Shown here piece by piece: positions 11,698-24,100 of a DNA stretch of 60,000 nucleotides. A program made the position numbers and the translations under genes. Positions within the stretch are counted from its first letter, which is position 1; the number at the start of each line of letters is the position of its first letter. The notes below the pieces were generated by a model, which searched no databases, had not been told where the DNA came from, and saw only the letters and a program-made list of their open reading frames with translations. Source of the DNA: Antedon mediterranea (taxonomy: Eukaryota; Echinodermata; Crinoidea; Comatulida; Antedonidae); NCBI RefSeq assembly GCF_964355755.1, contig NC_092675.1:31088912-31148911 (forward strand), in the 5' to 3' direction.

Positions 11698-12545
11698 AGT
11701 ATTATGTTTTCGTCGTCACATTTTTTCTGGAAAATATTTTTGTTTTACACGAGGCATACGTTAAAAAAAAAACTTCAAAAATCACAACAATGCAATCAAT
11801 TGAGATTAGAGGAGATTTCATTTGACATGATTTGACACATCCTTGAGTGAGATTACTTCACTCCAGTGGTCTCTGTTGTGGTCTTATCTTAACACCGTGC
11901 TTTACTCAACATTAAACAAAATAGCAGTGGTACTATGTTGTTGGTATATCCGATTCAATATTATTGGTAGTAAAATGTCAAACATTCTTGTTTTGATTGA
12001 ATGTTTGTTTAGTAGTAGTTTGTTCGCTGGTGGTGGTGATTTTATTTATATAAGCATGCTCTCTCGCCAGTTGTACTCGCCTCACAGGCAATGTCATTTA
12101 TAATTGATTTTTCAATTTTCTGGTTGGTAAGTGAAAGAATATTTTAATGATGCTTTTGTATGTCTATTCTTACGTACTGTAGATGTCAACTAGTATGTTT
12201 GCGAATAAATCTTGTAGAAAGATTATTAGAAATACAACTTAGGTATGTCTTCTGTAAACTTATGTTTCTCTCTGTAGTACTATCTACTTTACATTAACCC
12301 GATCGAGTTGTGACTAATTTCCCGCGTTTCTCTACGACGAACTGAGTCTTACAGTTCATCACTAGCTATCTATACTCTGCTGTATGAATCAGAATGTGCT
12401 AGTAGATTATTCTATAGGAAATTCACATCATTAATCATCGGATCCGGCGACCGTGTGCCTAACCATGATTTACGTGGACGTACATAAAATCCGGATTGAT
12501 TTTTATAATTAAAAGTTACGTAATTTCAGTATAAACTGTTGAAAA

Positions 12546-12616
12546 CTGAGTAAAATGTGATGAGAGATCATATCCAAATTGTCTGAAATAAAAGTTGAAT
12601 TGAATTGAATTGAATA
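12546..12616 (+). mobile_element. probable LINE 3' tail
   Basis: AATAAAAG followed by four TTGAA units, a tail type seen in Jockey-group LINEs. It resembles the (TTGAAT/TTGA)n tail of the LINE ending near 37400. No coding part is left. Confidence 0.45.
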
Positions 12617-12630
12617 TCCACAATACGTTG

Positions 12631-12788
12631 AGCTCTGTCTACACTATCAAAATTGTGACAACAAAAATGTGATGTGCCCATATGGACATGATGATGTCAT
12701 ATCACTACGATATTTGAGCATATCAATACCATATTTGGGCACATCACACTATCTTTTGTCAAACCAGTTTGATAGTGTAGACATAGCT
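12631..12788. mobile_element. MITE, family with TIR AGCTCTGTCTACACTATCAA, copy 1
   Basis: A 158-bp element with inverted ends AGCTCTGTCTACACTATCAA and TTTGATAGTGTAGACATAGCT. The interior contains ATGATGTCATATCACTA and CATATTTGGGCACATCAC. The same layout recurs at 22297, 57792 and 59919. It has no coding capacity; the TIR family was not matched to a named superfamily. Confidence 0.9.
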
Positions 12789-13035
12789 TTAGAAACGGAC
12801 GATACAAAGGGCAAAATATGTAAAAATGAATTTACTTTATACCTTTGTCTTCCTTGTATGGAAAAGTTAACCATGGCTGTCACATCCCATGTTCCTAGTG
12901 TTATTTGTGGTGTGCCTCATCTACTCAGAATCCACACACATGTCTTTTCGGATATTAATATAATTGTGTCCTTAAAGGGCTAAACCTTATAAAGCTTATT
13001 TTACATTAAATTAATGTATTAGTTTGGGAGCGCAA

Positions 13036-13185
13036 ACCACGGAAAGGTACGTAGTTGGTTACCGTATGATTCCGGATTTAAGACGCAACGCAAGGACGAC
13101 GTACAACGCAAGCAATTTATGGTCATTCATTCCAACTGTCGCTTGTGATTTGTCAAATTTCGCGTTGTTGTGTCCAAGAATCACA
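13036..13185. mobile_element. degenerate MITE related to the one at 16759
   Basis: TTGGTTACC and GACGCAACGCAAGGACG, followed by ACAACGCAAG, match the arm of the 16759-16922 element; the other arm is badly eroded. Confidence 0.45.
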
Positions 13186-13824
13186 TGCTATTAGGCACAG
13201 CACTTTGTGTATAGAGTCGCAGATTTTTCCTTACGAGAGAAAGTCATTCCGTTTAGCATGAAATCAGGGAAGACTGAAATTTCATTTTTGTCTGCGTCAA
13301 ATCGAAGTTTTCCATTTAAACCAAGCCTGCTGACAAAAACCCACATCCACAATGACAAGGGCTGTATCTGTCTGCAATCAGCTGCATGTTAATTAAGTTC
13401 ATTGCAAGTGTCAGGCTTGCTGAGACTCCATTGCCCGCAAATTGATTCTTTATTGGAATGTCATTTTCATATGCGATATGACACGTGATTGATATGACAA
13501 AGGAAGCGAATATTTGTCGAGATGTTATCTCTGAAATATTTACTTTCTAAAGAGGATGTGATGGATTATAATATCATATATTTTACCTAAGGTGTCTGCC
13601 ATTAACAATTATAGGTAATTGATTCCGTGATTTGGCGGATGAATACCGGTTGATTATGGTCGGCAGACGTCAACCTAAAAGCAATATAATTAATATCATC
13701 GTCAAATTACAGTTAATATATTTAAATCTTGTAGCATCGAAAATAAAAACTTCTTTTATGAGAAATTGGATTTCAAACTCTATACCGTAGCCTAACGTAA
13801 AAGAAGAATTTTTATCGACAATAT
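13186..13824. other. intergenic, no gene seen
   Basis: Nothing recognised. A 61-codon open frame at 13207 has no recognisable features. Confidence 0.5.
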
Positions 13825-14076
13825 TACAGTTACATCAAACTAGTTTGATAGTGTAGACAGACAGAGCTTTACAGTTACATCAAACTAGTTTGATAGTGTA
13901 GACAGAGCTTTACAGTTACATCAAACTAGTTTGATAGTGTAGACAGAGCTTTACAGTTACATCAAACTAGTTTGATAGTGTAGACAGAGCTTTACAGTTA
14001 CATCAAACTAGTTTGATAGTGTAGACAGAGCTTTACAGTTACATCAAACTAGTTTGATAGTGTAGACAGAGCTTTA
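13825..14076. repeat. 41-bp tandem array built from the MITE terminal repeat, 6 copies
   Basis: Each unit contains ATCAAACTAGTTTGATAGTG followed by TAGACAGAGCTTTAC, that is, the MITE end sequence next to a palindrome CAAACTAGTTTG. Copies sit at 13841, 13886, 13927, 13968, 14009 and 14050 (position of TAGTTTGATAG) and are almost identical; the first spacing is 45 because of an extra AGAC. Confidence 0.95.
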
Positions 14077-14079
14077 TAG

Positions 14080-15060
14080 GCCTACAAATCCTACATCATA
14101 ATAGACGTTCTAAACCAGATCGTGACTGCCGTCAGAACGGAATACAATGATTGTGGGCGTAACTAGAAACCTCGAAATCAAACCGCCATTCACTCCGTCG
14201 CCCCATAAAGTTTACACCTCTTCCTCCTGAGATTAGCTCCTTTTATATCTGAATGATTCGTGAAAGGTTCCGTTAATATCTTTTATTCCTGATCACACAC
14301 CACTTTTATTATATCATTTTATATAGCGTTACGCATTATTGACCATAGTCTTTTAACCTTTTATCTGTATGTTCAAGGAATTAATGAATGAGAATCGCAT
14401 TGAATTTTGGTAATAAAAATAACTAAAGCTTAATATGGACGGATTTCCGTTTTCCATTTTGTATTTAATCTTCTTACTTTCTTTCTTTTTAGATTTTAGA
14501 AGACAACTTGTGACGGAACAAGCATTAAGTACGTGAAACCAAGTATAGCGACAGACAGACAGACGGCCGAGATTATAAGAGCACCGGGATTTCAGCCTAC
14601 TATCAATTGCTGCCCTTATTCCACTAACAAGTATTTCCTCAATTGTTTGCAATACATTCGTTTTTCTAGACTCAGGGGAAATATTGAAATTTTAAAAAGA
14701 TACATCGAGAGCAATTGGAATCAAGTCTGGTACCGAATCTATTGGGAAAATTGTCTCATTTTACGTGTAGTGACCCCTTTCTCTTGAGTATGATGCTTAA
14801 GCGTAATTGAACCTTCAGCAGTGGTAGAAGTTACGCACGTAGTTTTTTACGGATTTAAACGTATTGTGCGCAGGATGTGATTGAGGAAAATGTTTACAAT
14901 TTACAGTTTAAAATCGTTAAAACAAATACCAATTAAGTATTATGCTGTTTAGGAGCAATATTTGAAATATTTATATTTATTTTGGTACTTTATTGTCTGA
15001 ATTTGTTTTGAGTTGATTAAGAGACGGCATATTTTCGGTCGGCGGCCTCAGATTATAACA
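14080..15060 (+). promoter_or_regulatory. 5' flank of the ADAMTS gene, core promoter not resolved
   Basis: Sequence immediately upstream of the start codon. A TATA-like AT-rich stretch lies around 14966-14980 and a short GC-richer patch (GGTCGGCGGCCTCAG) at about 15037-15051, just before the ATG. No CpG island and no convincing upstream exon are visible. The start of transcription cannot be set, and a distant 5' UTR exon is possible. Confidence 0.2.
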
Positions 15061-15154
15061 ATGCACATTTTAAGGACCATCTTAATTTGGTTGTGTAGTT
15101 TAGTTCCAATGGTTCCAGCTGCACCGGAACTACAATATGATCACGATCATTATG
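15061..15154 (+). CDS. ADAMTS6/10: ADAMTS6/10-like exon 1: signal peptide
   Basis: Start ATG at 15061 (context ATAACAATG). It codes residues 1-31 plus one base. [20 protein letters not shown] is a classical signal peptide: a short basic start, a hydrophobic core, and small residues before a likely cut near Ala20-Ala21. The open frame extends a little upstream without another ATG, so this start is preferred. The exon ends at TATG|GTAAGT (phase 1) and joins exon 2 in frame. Confidence 0.9.
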
Positions 15155-18100
15155 GTAAGTGCACAATTATTTCCATATTTTGTATTAACTATATGCTATC
15201 GTGTTGGTTATACAATGTAATCTAACAAGCATTGGTTGACATTATCCATAATTTACAAAGACAAGAGGTAACCGTAATAACACAAATGTATGTTATTGTT
15301 ATTCCATGGAGGAAAAATGTCTTATGACTATTTACACAAAACGCACAGCAGACGGGTGCGCTCAGGATAGATAGATTCTACGTGTGACAAGCCACGCGGG
15401 TTTCCCTTAATACCATTACCGCTCGTCTGTGTAAATTTGCCTTAACACGATAACGTTTATGACCTTTAGTGACATCATATAACATCTTCTACATATCTAT
15501 CACCCACCATTCTATCATATTAAGCGTCGTATCTTCACTGACAACGACATCGTCTTGGTCACCATCGTTTGGCTCATTTTTACGGAATGGAAGACGGCGG
15601 TGCAGTTTTGTTACATAATGGAACGTAAAGAATTGAACGGTACCGTATGAATGTAGATGACGCTGGACGACCAAGACGATGTCATAATATCTACCAGATT
15701 CAATCGGACAACGATATCGCTGTCGACATCCGTTATCCATCGCCTTGACCACCAAGTGCAAGCATCATCTTCTAAACAGTGACATCAAACATGGTCGTTG
15801 GTCGACATCATTTACATCTTTCCAATGTCTACATTATAACGATTGGCATACCGTCACTATAGAATATAGTACAGTAATCCATTAAATACGCTACGATTAT
15901 CCTGTACTTTGTTTTTTTTTCTTTACAGGGCCAATTTCTAAAACTATGGGACACACAGAGTATGAATTATACGAGACTGTTCTACCAGCTTTAGTAGATC
16001 ACAAAGGGAAACATATTAGCTACGATATATTAAACAGCCGAAAACGAACTAGACGTAATGCTGTTCCAAACATAAATATACCTATAAAAACAGACAAAGT
16101 TTTATATTATAAATTTGCAGCTCAAGGGACTGATTTTCACCTTAATTTGACATTAAATGAGAAGTTATTTTCTCATAATTTTATAGTAGAATATCGAGGT
16201 AATTCGGGGCGAGTAGACACAGCTCACCGTGAGATAGATGACTGCCATTACCACGGCAGTATCCTTGGCAACCATACGTCTTCTAAAGTTGCAATTAGCA
16301 ACTGTAAGGGACTCGTAAGTATTTTCCGTATTATTACGCATATTTATCAGTGTTACTGGTACCGAAACGATTCCAATTATATTAGACCTCTATCTTCTAC
16401 GCCAAGAGAATGATTTAATTTCTATAATATTATGTAAGGTATCGTATTCGTTCACAGTTTGGCCTATCAGTTTTGTTGATGATACATGCATTTTATAAAA
16501 TGATGTGTCTAATTAATCGCCCCGGAACGTATGGGGCGTTTGAGTTGATTTGTTGATAATTAGACTTAGACGTTAGATATTAAATTAGGCTAGACACACC
16601 CTCCTCATTTCCTACAACATAGTGTAACGACGGCAGGAGGCAGGCACGCCTACAAGCTGATCCAATTTAGGCTACGCTTACATATGAATAATATTCCGCT
16701 TTACGCAGCGGAAAAAAAAATAATGACTCCGTCTTTCGTCCCGCGAAGCAGAGCAAAGCGTGGTCCCCACTAGATACGCAACGCAAGGGCGTAGACTCAA
16801 CGCAAGTGATTTGACCAATTACAAGCCATGGATTATTAGAACAGTGGCTTGTCATCCCGCTTGTCATTGGTCAACTCGCTTGCGTTGCGTCTACGTCCTT
16901 GCGTCTCTAGTGGTAACCAAGCTTAATTGTGAAGATCCTCACACTACGTCATCGCCATTCTAATAACTGAAATAAATGCGTAAAAAAGTTTTTTAAACGC
17001 GTTGACATTTGCAAAACAAAGAATATTGATTTTCTTCAAAAAATCAGTTTTCATTTCGTTTATTTGTATGGGTACAACTGATCGTAAACATATTGTAGCC
17101 TACATGATTTCTTAAATAAATAAACTAAACATATTATATGTTGAGCAGACAAGGAGGCGAGTTAAAGACTTCTTCTGTAAATGATTGTTCCAAATTAAGT
17201 TACCAATTGGTATAGTTCTGTTCTTATAATTTCCTTTATCACCTTTCAATCGGAGCCAAAGATCAAGAACAACGACAATTAAGATTCCGATTATTTGCAC
17301 AACATTCCGATGGAATTCACATCGTTGTAGTGACAAGAACAATAACTAGTATACAGTATAAACAGGTCTATTAACTTTGGAATCGAATATTTTGCACTGT
17401 CAATATTGATTTGTGTCCGATGATGGTAATAATAGAAGAACATACCGCGTACATCTACGCACCGACAATACGCGGTTACCGTTGTCGCCATTTTGGTTAT
17501 TAATAATAATAAACTAAAATAATTTGTCTATTAGTCTTCCTTATATTGTTTACCGTCATATCTCCAATAAAAACATATATCTACAGTTTTTAGGGCTACT
17601 TGGGCAGGGTAATTTTGTTAAAATTGGAAAACCGCATACAAAATAGAATGCTACTGGAGGAGCTGAATATCTGGATGTAATGAGGCGGTTAAACGCCTAT
17701 TGATATGCTTGTTTTTGTAACTCACTTGAGTTTGTGTATTTATGTGATTAGGTGTGTTAATCGCTCCGACATATTTCCTATGTCACAATGATTCAGTTCG
17801 CGTCGCTGCGCGTCATTACGTTTGCACGCTCGCGCGTTGCTAATCAAATACGATTTGCTTATGAACTTTCAGCGACACACACTACCACTAACTTTACCCA
17901 TAGAGATATTCTTTACCCCAACTATGAAAATATATAACGCGCAGAATGGAGACGGATTCCAAATGTGGAGTTTTTAACCATAGAAATTGGTGAATATGTT
18001 ATCATTTGAAGAGACCCGTCGCATACCCACTCCCTGTGTGATTAAACTGGCTCTTCCTTTCCGAATTACCTACCACCTGCCCTGTCATTTTAATTAATCT

Positions 18101-21100
18101 AATTTGTGCCCTTTTCCGTTCCATATTGATGTAGGGTTTTTACGTTTTCTCTGCAATAAGTGGGCACTTCACACAGGAAATGTAGGTCTAAATAACTACT
18201 AGTTTCGTTAGAAGAATGATGACTTAATATATTATTATTATTTATGATATAATAATTTTCCGTAAATGTAGTGATTCGTGTTTATATACTGGGCCTATTT
18301 ATATAGGAAAAAGATAGCTTCCCAGGGCTTACTAAAAATAGTAATGCTGTGGGAGCCTGGCTAGGCTCCAATCCAAGGTACTTAGATATAGCAGTGACGG
18401 CAGGGCAGAAGTAGGTGCTCAAATCAGGCAGGTGTGTTAAACGATTTCGGCCGCCAGATATGGAACGCCTAACTTAATGGCGCGCCACTGTCGTAATATT
18501 TGTAATTGATTGCTATTTTGGCAATATTGGCATATCCATACTTGCCGGTCGAAACTTTGAAGAAATTGCTTTTAATTGACAGTGTTTAGCATCGGCAAGC
18601 ACGTATGCTTTTTCATCTTGTGTAGTCCCCTCTCATTGTCCATGAAATAATATAAAAATTGTCTGGATAGATAAACTTAATATAAGCAGTACAATGGTAT
18701 AAAGTTTGCGGTACGTGTACAATTCTGAAATGAACAATTTAAAAAGTTAGTATTTAAATGTCTGTCTCAGATAACAAAGAAATGTGAATTATTTAAAATG
18801 CTAATTAGAAATATACTGTTAATTAAAAAAAACTAATACTTTTCATTTAAACTAAAGTCTAAAATAGCTGCAGTAAAAGTGTCCAGTGTGAGTAGTGAAA
18901 GGAAGGAAATAATTTCATTTCATAAGGTGATGGAGGTCTGAAGTTAAGGCTCATGGTCAGTTAAGTACAGTACTGTACCAACATACCTATTTCTGATTCA
19001 CTTGGCCTTGATTGATATGGGGGAAGTGATTCTGAACTGAGCAAGTCCAAGTACAATTTGCTGGCCTAGGTGAATCAAAGAATAGGTCATTTGTTATTGA
19101 TCGTTACATGACCTAATAATTAGTTAAGATTTAAATAGATCCAAACTTGGAACAGGTGTACAGATTCGGTGATCCTACTTGACAAATATTGGCTTCGGGC
19201 CACCGATTCTGCACCAAATTGTGAAGATTTGAGTTTAGGATACGTCAGAGGGCAAAATCCCCACATCCAATCATTCCCTTTAACTTCCTCTACAGAAAAC
19301 TTTACTGTAAAATAATGGAAATGGAATCTCAGAATAAGTTTGTACAGTATTATGATTTTCTTTAATATTAAGTATTCTGACTTTAAATGAAAAAAACATT
19401 ATAAAGTGGAAATATTAAATTATTATTTTCAACAATTAATTAATTTGTCAATTAGCAGACACGCTCTGTGTCCGATGATTATAGTGTTGAATTCTCGATA
19501 ACAAGGCAGAGTAGAAATGTTGATTTAAGTTTAGATTAAAATGTGTTTTAAGCGCAAGTTACTTGTAGATGTCAATGTTACATTTAGTATGTTAATGAAT
19601 ATTTCTGATTGGGAAGTTCAACAAGTTATTTTTATACTTTACTACAGTTTGATAACTTTGCTGTTTTGGAACTAAAGTTTCTACTCAAACAAATTTGACC
19701 AAACTAGTTTAATAAAGGAATACTTTTGTATTTGTCTGTTAAAGATAATTTTAATGAGTTTTAAAAACTTTGTTATGGTCAGTAACCAAGTAATTTAAAA
19801 TAAATAAATTAACTTCATAGTTTTAGTCCATAAATAGAATTACAAATTATATTAAATTATTCCTAATTTATTTTTACTTATTATAATATATATAATTATA
19901 TTTTTGTAGCATGGAATAATTTACTTAGAAGGCGAGGAATTTATGATTGAACCGTTACATCATTTAGTTGATGAGGTCACAGAAGGTCTGCCGCATGCTG
20001 TCTACAGAAGATCTTCATCTAAGCCATCTCATAAAAGTTTTTGTGGCGTTAAAGGTAAGACAATTTAAACAATTGTAGTGAAGCTGCTTCAGCTTGGTGC
20101 TTAACGTGCTTGCCTTCCGATCCCAAAGTCCACGGACTCTTTCAACTCAATTGAGATCTAGTTTATAAGCACGATAAATTATAAAATAGTTTATGTACTC
20201 TGTAATTGGCAAGTAAAAAAAAAATTCACTTCATAAATTGTCCATATGCAAATATTGTAAACGTCTTGATTATCAAATCTGTAGAAGAACCTCCTCACTA
20301 TAAAAAGCCTGGCTACATGCTATGCAAAAGTTATTCAGAGTAATCATTTATTTTTTGTGATATCCACCATTTTTGAATAGTTATAATTAATTCAGATAGG
20401 ATATTCCCAGCTGCATGTTTCAATTCCCAGGTACCTGTTTCAATTCTCATTATGCATGTTTCAATTGTTAGGTACCTGTTTCTCAGATCATCACCAAGTT
20501 GAATGTATCACAGATGTTAAATTCGCAGGTTTCTTTAAAAATTTGTATAATAAATGTAAAAGAGTTTTACATTAATACATGAGGGACATTATGCAAATTA
20601 TTTTCAGGTGGTCTGTCAAAATGATTGTATTATATAATTATGTTAGTAGTTCAGGATTTGTAACCAGCTTACTGGATAAACTGCATCAAGGCCTAATTTT
20701 ATATTAGTTAGAGGTTAACATCTACCTGAAAATGTTTGATTATTTATTAGTCATTACTGAAAAAAATAGTTTTTTCCAAAACTACAGTTAAAATAAATCA
20801 AACTTGTATAGGAACTCTATAACCCCTTAGTAAGTCTTGTGAAAAAAAAGTTGACTTGTACCTTATGCAAATGAGGTTGTTTTGTTTAGCGTCAGATGAT
20901 TGCACCTGGATTCACAGTTTCAGTTTATAGTTGGACATACAATATACCGGTGATATTGATGCCCAGTTTTGTCTGTGAATGTTACTTTATTTTCAACATG
21001 GACGGAAGTAAACGAAAGATGTTTATTAGTCAGGTGTGATCATTTGGGAATCTCTTATTTCAGAATTGGTTTTACTATTGCGGTTTGGTGTAAAATTATA

Positions 21101-24100
21101 GGCCTATATGAAATTTAGTATATCAATATGATGTGATGTTACAATTAAAAACAAAATAGATTATACACTATAGTACAATTTAAAAATGATTTGTTTTTAA
21201 CAAATTGGGGTCAGGGGTCCTTACTTCAATGATAGTAAAATTAGTCATAATTAGTCCCCTAGCTCCAGAAGTCCCTAGATGGGTGCAGAAGATTCAATCT
21301 AGTTTTTACAATTGTTGTTGTGACTCAGCAGCAATAAAACTGTTTTCAAACAGAACTGAGTTTAGTTTGACACAATTTAGGTTATCCTCTCAAAGCAGAG
21401 GAAGTGGGATCTGCAGGGGATACCAACCGACTTCCTTTACACCTGACAAGTTTCTACCACAAGATTCAATTGACATACATACTATACCTCACTATTTTAT
21501 CCCAATTTTGATGTACGTATCAATTTTTGATTTCCTATTTGTCTGCATATTTTCATACTATTTATGTAATTTAACAATTTGGCATAAATAGCGAGGAGGA
21601 AGGGAAACCATTGGCCAATAGCCAAACACAAAGGTGGGTACGTTTATAGCAAAACTAGCCCGAAACAACATTTTCTTCTCTCCTATTCATCTGAATTTTT
21701 GATATCCTATTTGTCTGAATTTTTTCATACTATTTATTTATTAAAAATTTGGCATAAATAGCGCAAGAAGAAACCACTGGCCATTGGTGGGTACCTCTAC
21801 AAAAACGCTAGACTAGACTAAATTTCAAGTGAATAACCTCGGAATGTAAATCAATTTACTTTGTTTGTAGGTAATCCTATGACAAATCTAAAACAGTAAA
21901 TATTATAACAACTAAAAGCTTGAATGAAAATGAATAAAACATCAATTCTATCTGTTTTCTGTAAGGATTACCAGCTACTGTACCTACATCAAAGATATAA
22001 ACAACTTTTACCACAAACAGTTTGACCTTGACCTTAGTAATTTGAGGGGGAAAACTTGTTCCTCTTTTGCTTATCAAGTTGTCAACGCAACCCGCTAATT
22101 AGCAGTAGTTGGTTGCTTGTTGCATGACATACCATGCTTCGTTCAATTTATCCTTCTGTACAATTTTTTGACTTTTTTTGTGACTAATATGAACCTTCTG
22201 CTTGTGACCTCAGTTTATATTCAAGTAGAGAGTAGAGATTGGTAAGCAAATGTTCTATAAATTAAAGTGTGAATACTTTTGACATGCAGCTAGTAAAGCT
22301 CTGTCTACATTATCAAACTTTATGTGACAACAAAATGTGATGTACCCAAATATGATAGCGATATTCCCAAATATGGTAGTGATGTGACATCATCATGTTT
22401 ATATATTGGCACATCACACTTTTTTGACACATAAAGTTTGATAGTGTAGACAGAGCTTTAGATACCAAAAACAAAAAAAGGATTATTAGGTTGTGTAGTG
22501 GCTACATCAACCCAAAAAATTGTGTTTCTCGTTCATACGTTCTTTCTCAAAAAAATAACAATAGAAGGTGATTGACAAGACAACTTTTCTCTTTTGTTTT
22601 GACTTTGTCTCAGGATGTTATGCTTCTATAAGAAAACCACATTAAAATCTTTTCCAAGTGTTCCTTGCAAAAAAAATATAAGTAAACACTTTTTGGTGCA
22701 AGGTAGATCAATATTTTTGTGCGATGACTTTGTGAACATTTTAATGCTTCCTTCCTTCACCATCAAATATAACCATGAGTCAAGTTACTGTACAAAAAAA
22801 TTTAAGCAGTCAAAATCAATTTATTTTATAAAACATTCAGATACAGTCAGTCAATATTGTAAAGAAAAAAATCAGTTTAAACCAGTTATTGTATAAAAAA
22901 AAGAAGCAGATATCAATCACTATTGAATCAAATTGTTTTTTATGTTGTATATAATATAGAGATATTTTTGAAATAAAGTTATTTTCCATATTAATTATCA
23001 GTAAGTTTTGAAGGATAGCACTAGAGGATTGATTCTTTGTGAATTCGTCTTGCTTTTCCTAATGTTATATCATAGGCCTTATTTTTAAACATACCTTTTT
23101 TTTATTTATTATGCTATCAGTAATTATGAGACCAGTTCATACATCTGTGTAGCAATTTGCAAGTCATTTCATAAATTATACCACTTCATCGCATCTAGTA
23201 GTAGCTATAGTAAAATAGCGGCCACAGTAATTGTTGCCTATATATTTCCCACTATATCAAGTGTAGCTAGAACTACTGTAATCATGCGTCTTAGTAAATA
23301 GTACAAGATTTAAGTGTGGTAAGTAGCAAAATCCCATGGCAACTGTTTTGGATTATAGTTTTAGACACTATTCCTTAGAATAAACACATATTCAGCAGGA
23401 AACTGTTTGTCATTAACTTCAATGCCATATTTATCCAATTTATTCTGTTTAAATTTCTGGATATTTAATTGGGTGGTTTTCACTGGAGTCATTGTCAATA
23501 GTAATAATTTAATACATACTGATGAGAAAAGCATTTGCCAGTATATAAGTACAGATTGCTATATAGAAATATTATCAAACTATTTTCGTCCCGTATAGTG
23601 TCAAATATTTAAAACTTAACATCCTCAGTTCTGTCAGCTTGATAAATTAAGTCTTTACTTAGTAATGTTTTAGCACATTCCTCTAGTGGATCTCCCAGTG
23701 ACGTCACAACAAATCCATATTTAGATTTTGATTTTAACAGGTGCGCTTTTGAAAGAAGATGTCTCTTGTCGCCAATTACATCAAAGTGCTGATGTGTTAA
23801 TTGTTTTCATAGACATCCCAATTAGTTTGAAATTTCAACTCATAATGTGAAACTTTATTGTATAATAAGGAAAATGATCTTGCCATTGTTTCAATATTGA
23901 AAGTTAATGCATTAGGCTTTAGGTGAGCTTTTATCTGTAATAACAATGGTTACATTAAGATTGTAACATAGTCCCCTTCGCACCTTGATGCCCTCTGGCA
24001 AGTTTACATAGGTGACCATTAGATTGTAACATAGTCCCCTTCGCACCTTGATGCCCGCCCTCTGGTGGCAATTTCACATAGGTGACCATTATTATTATTT

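Noticed and set aside
15013-15060. Upstream extension of exon 1 as coding
   Set aside because: It begins without ATG, and the residues before Met at 15061 are basic and would spoil the signal peptide.
15489-15761. 90-codon minus-strand gene in intron 1
   Set aside because: No recognisable domain and no splice or start evidence; lies inside an intron of a well-supported gene on the other strand.
16315-16413. Continuation of exon 2 open frame beyond the donor
   Set aside because: The family continues with [11 protein letters not shown], found at 19910; the extra residues after GTAAGT show no resemblance.
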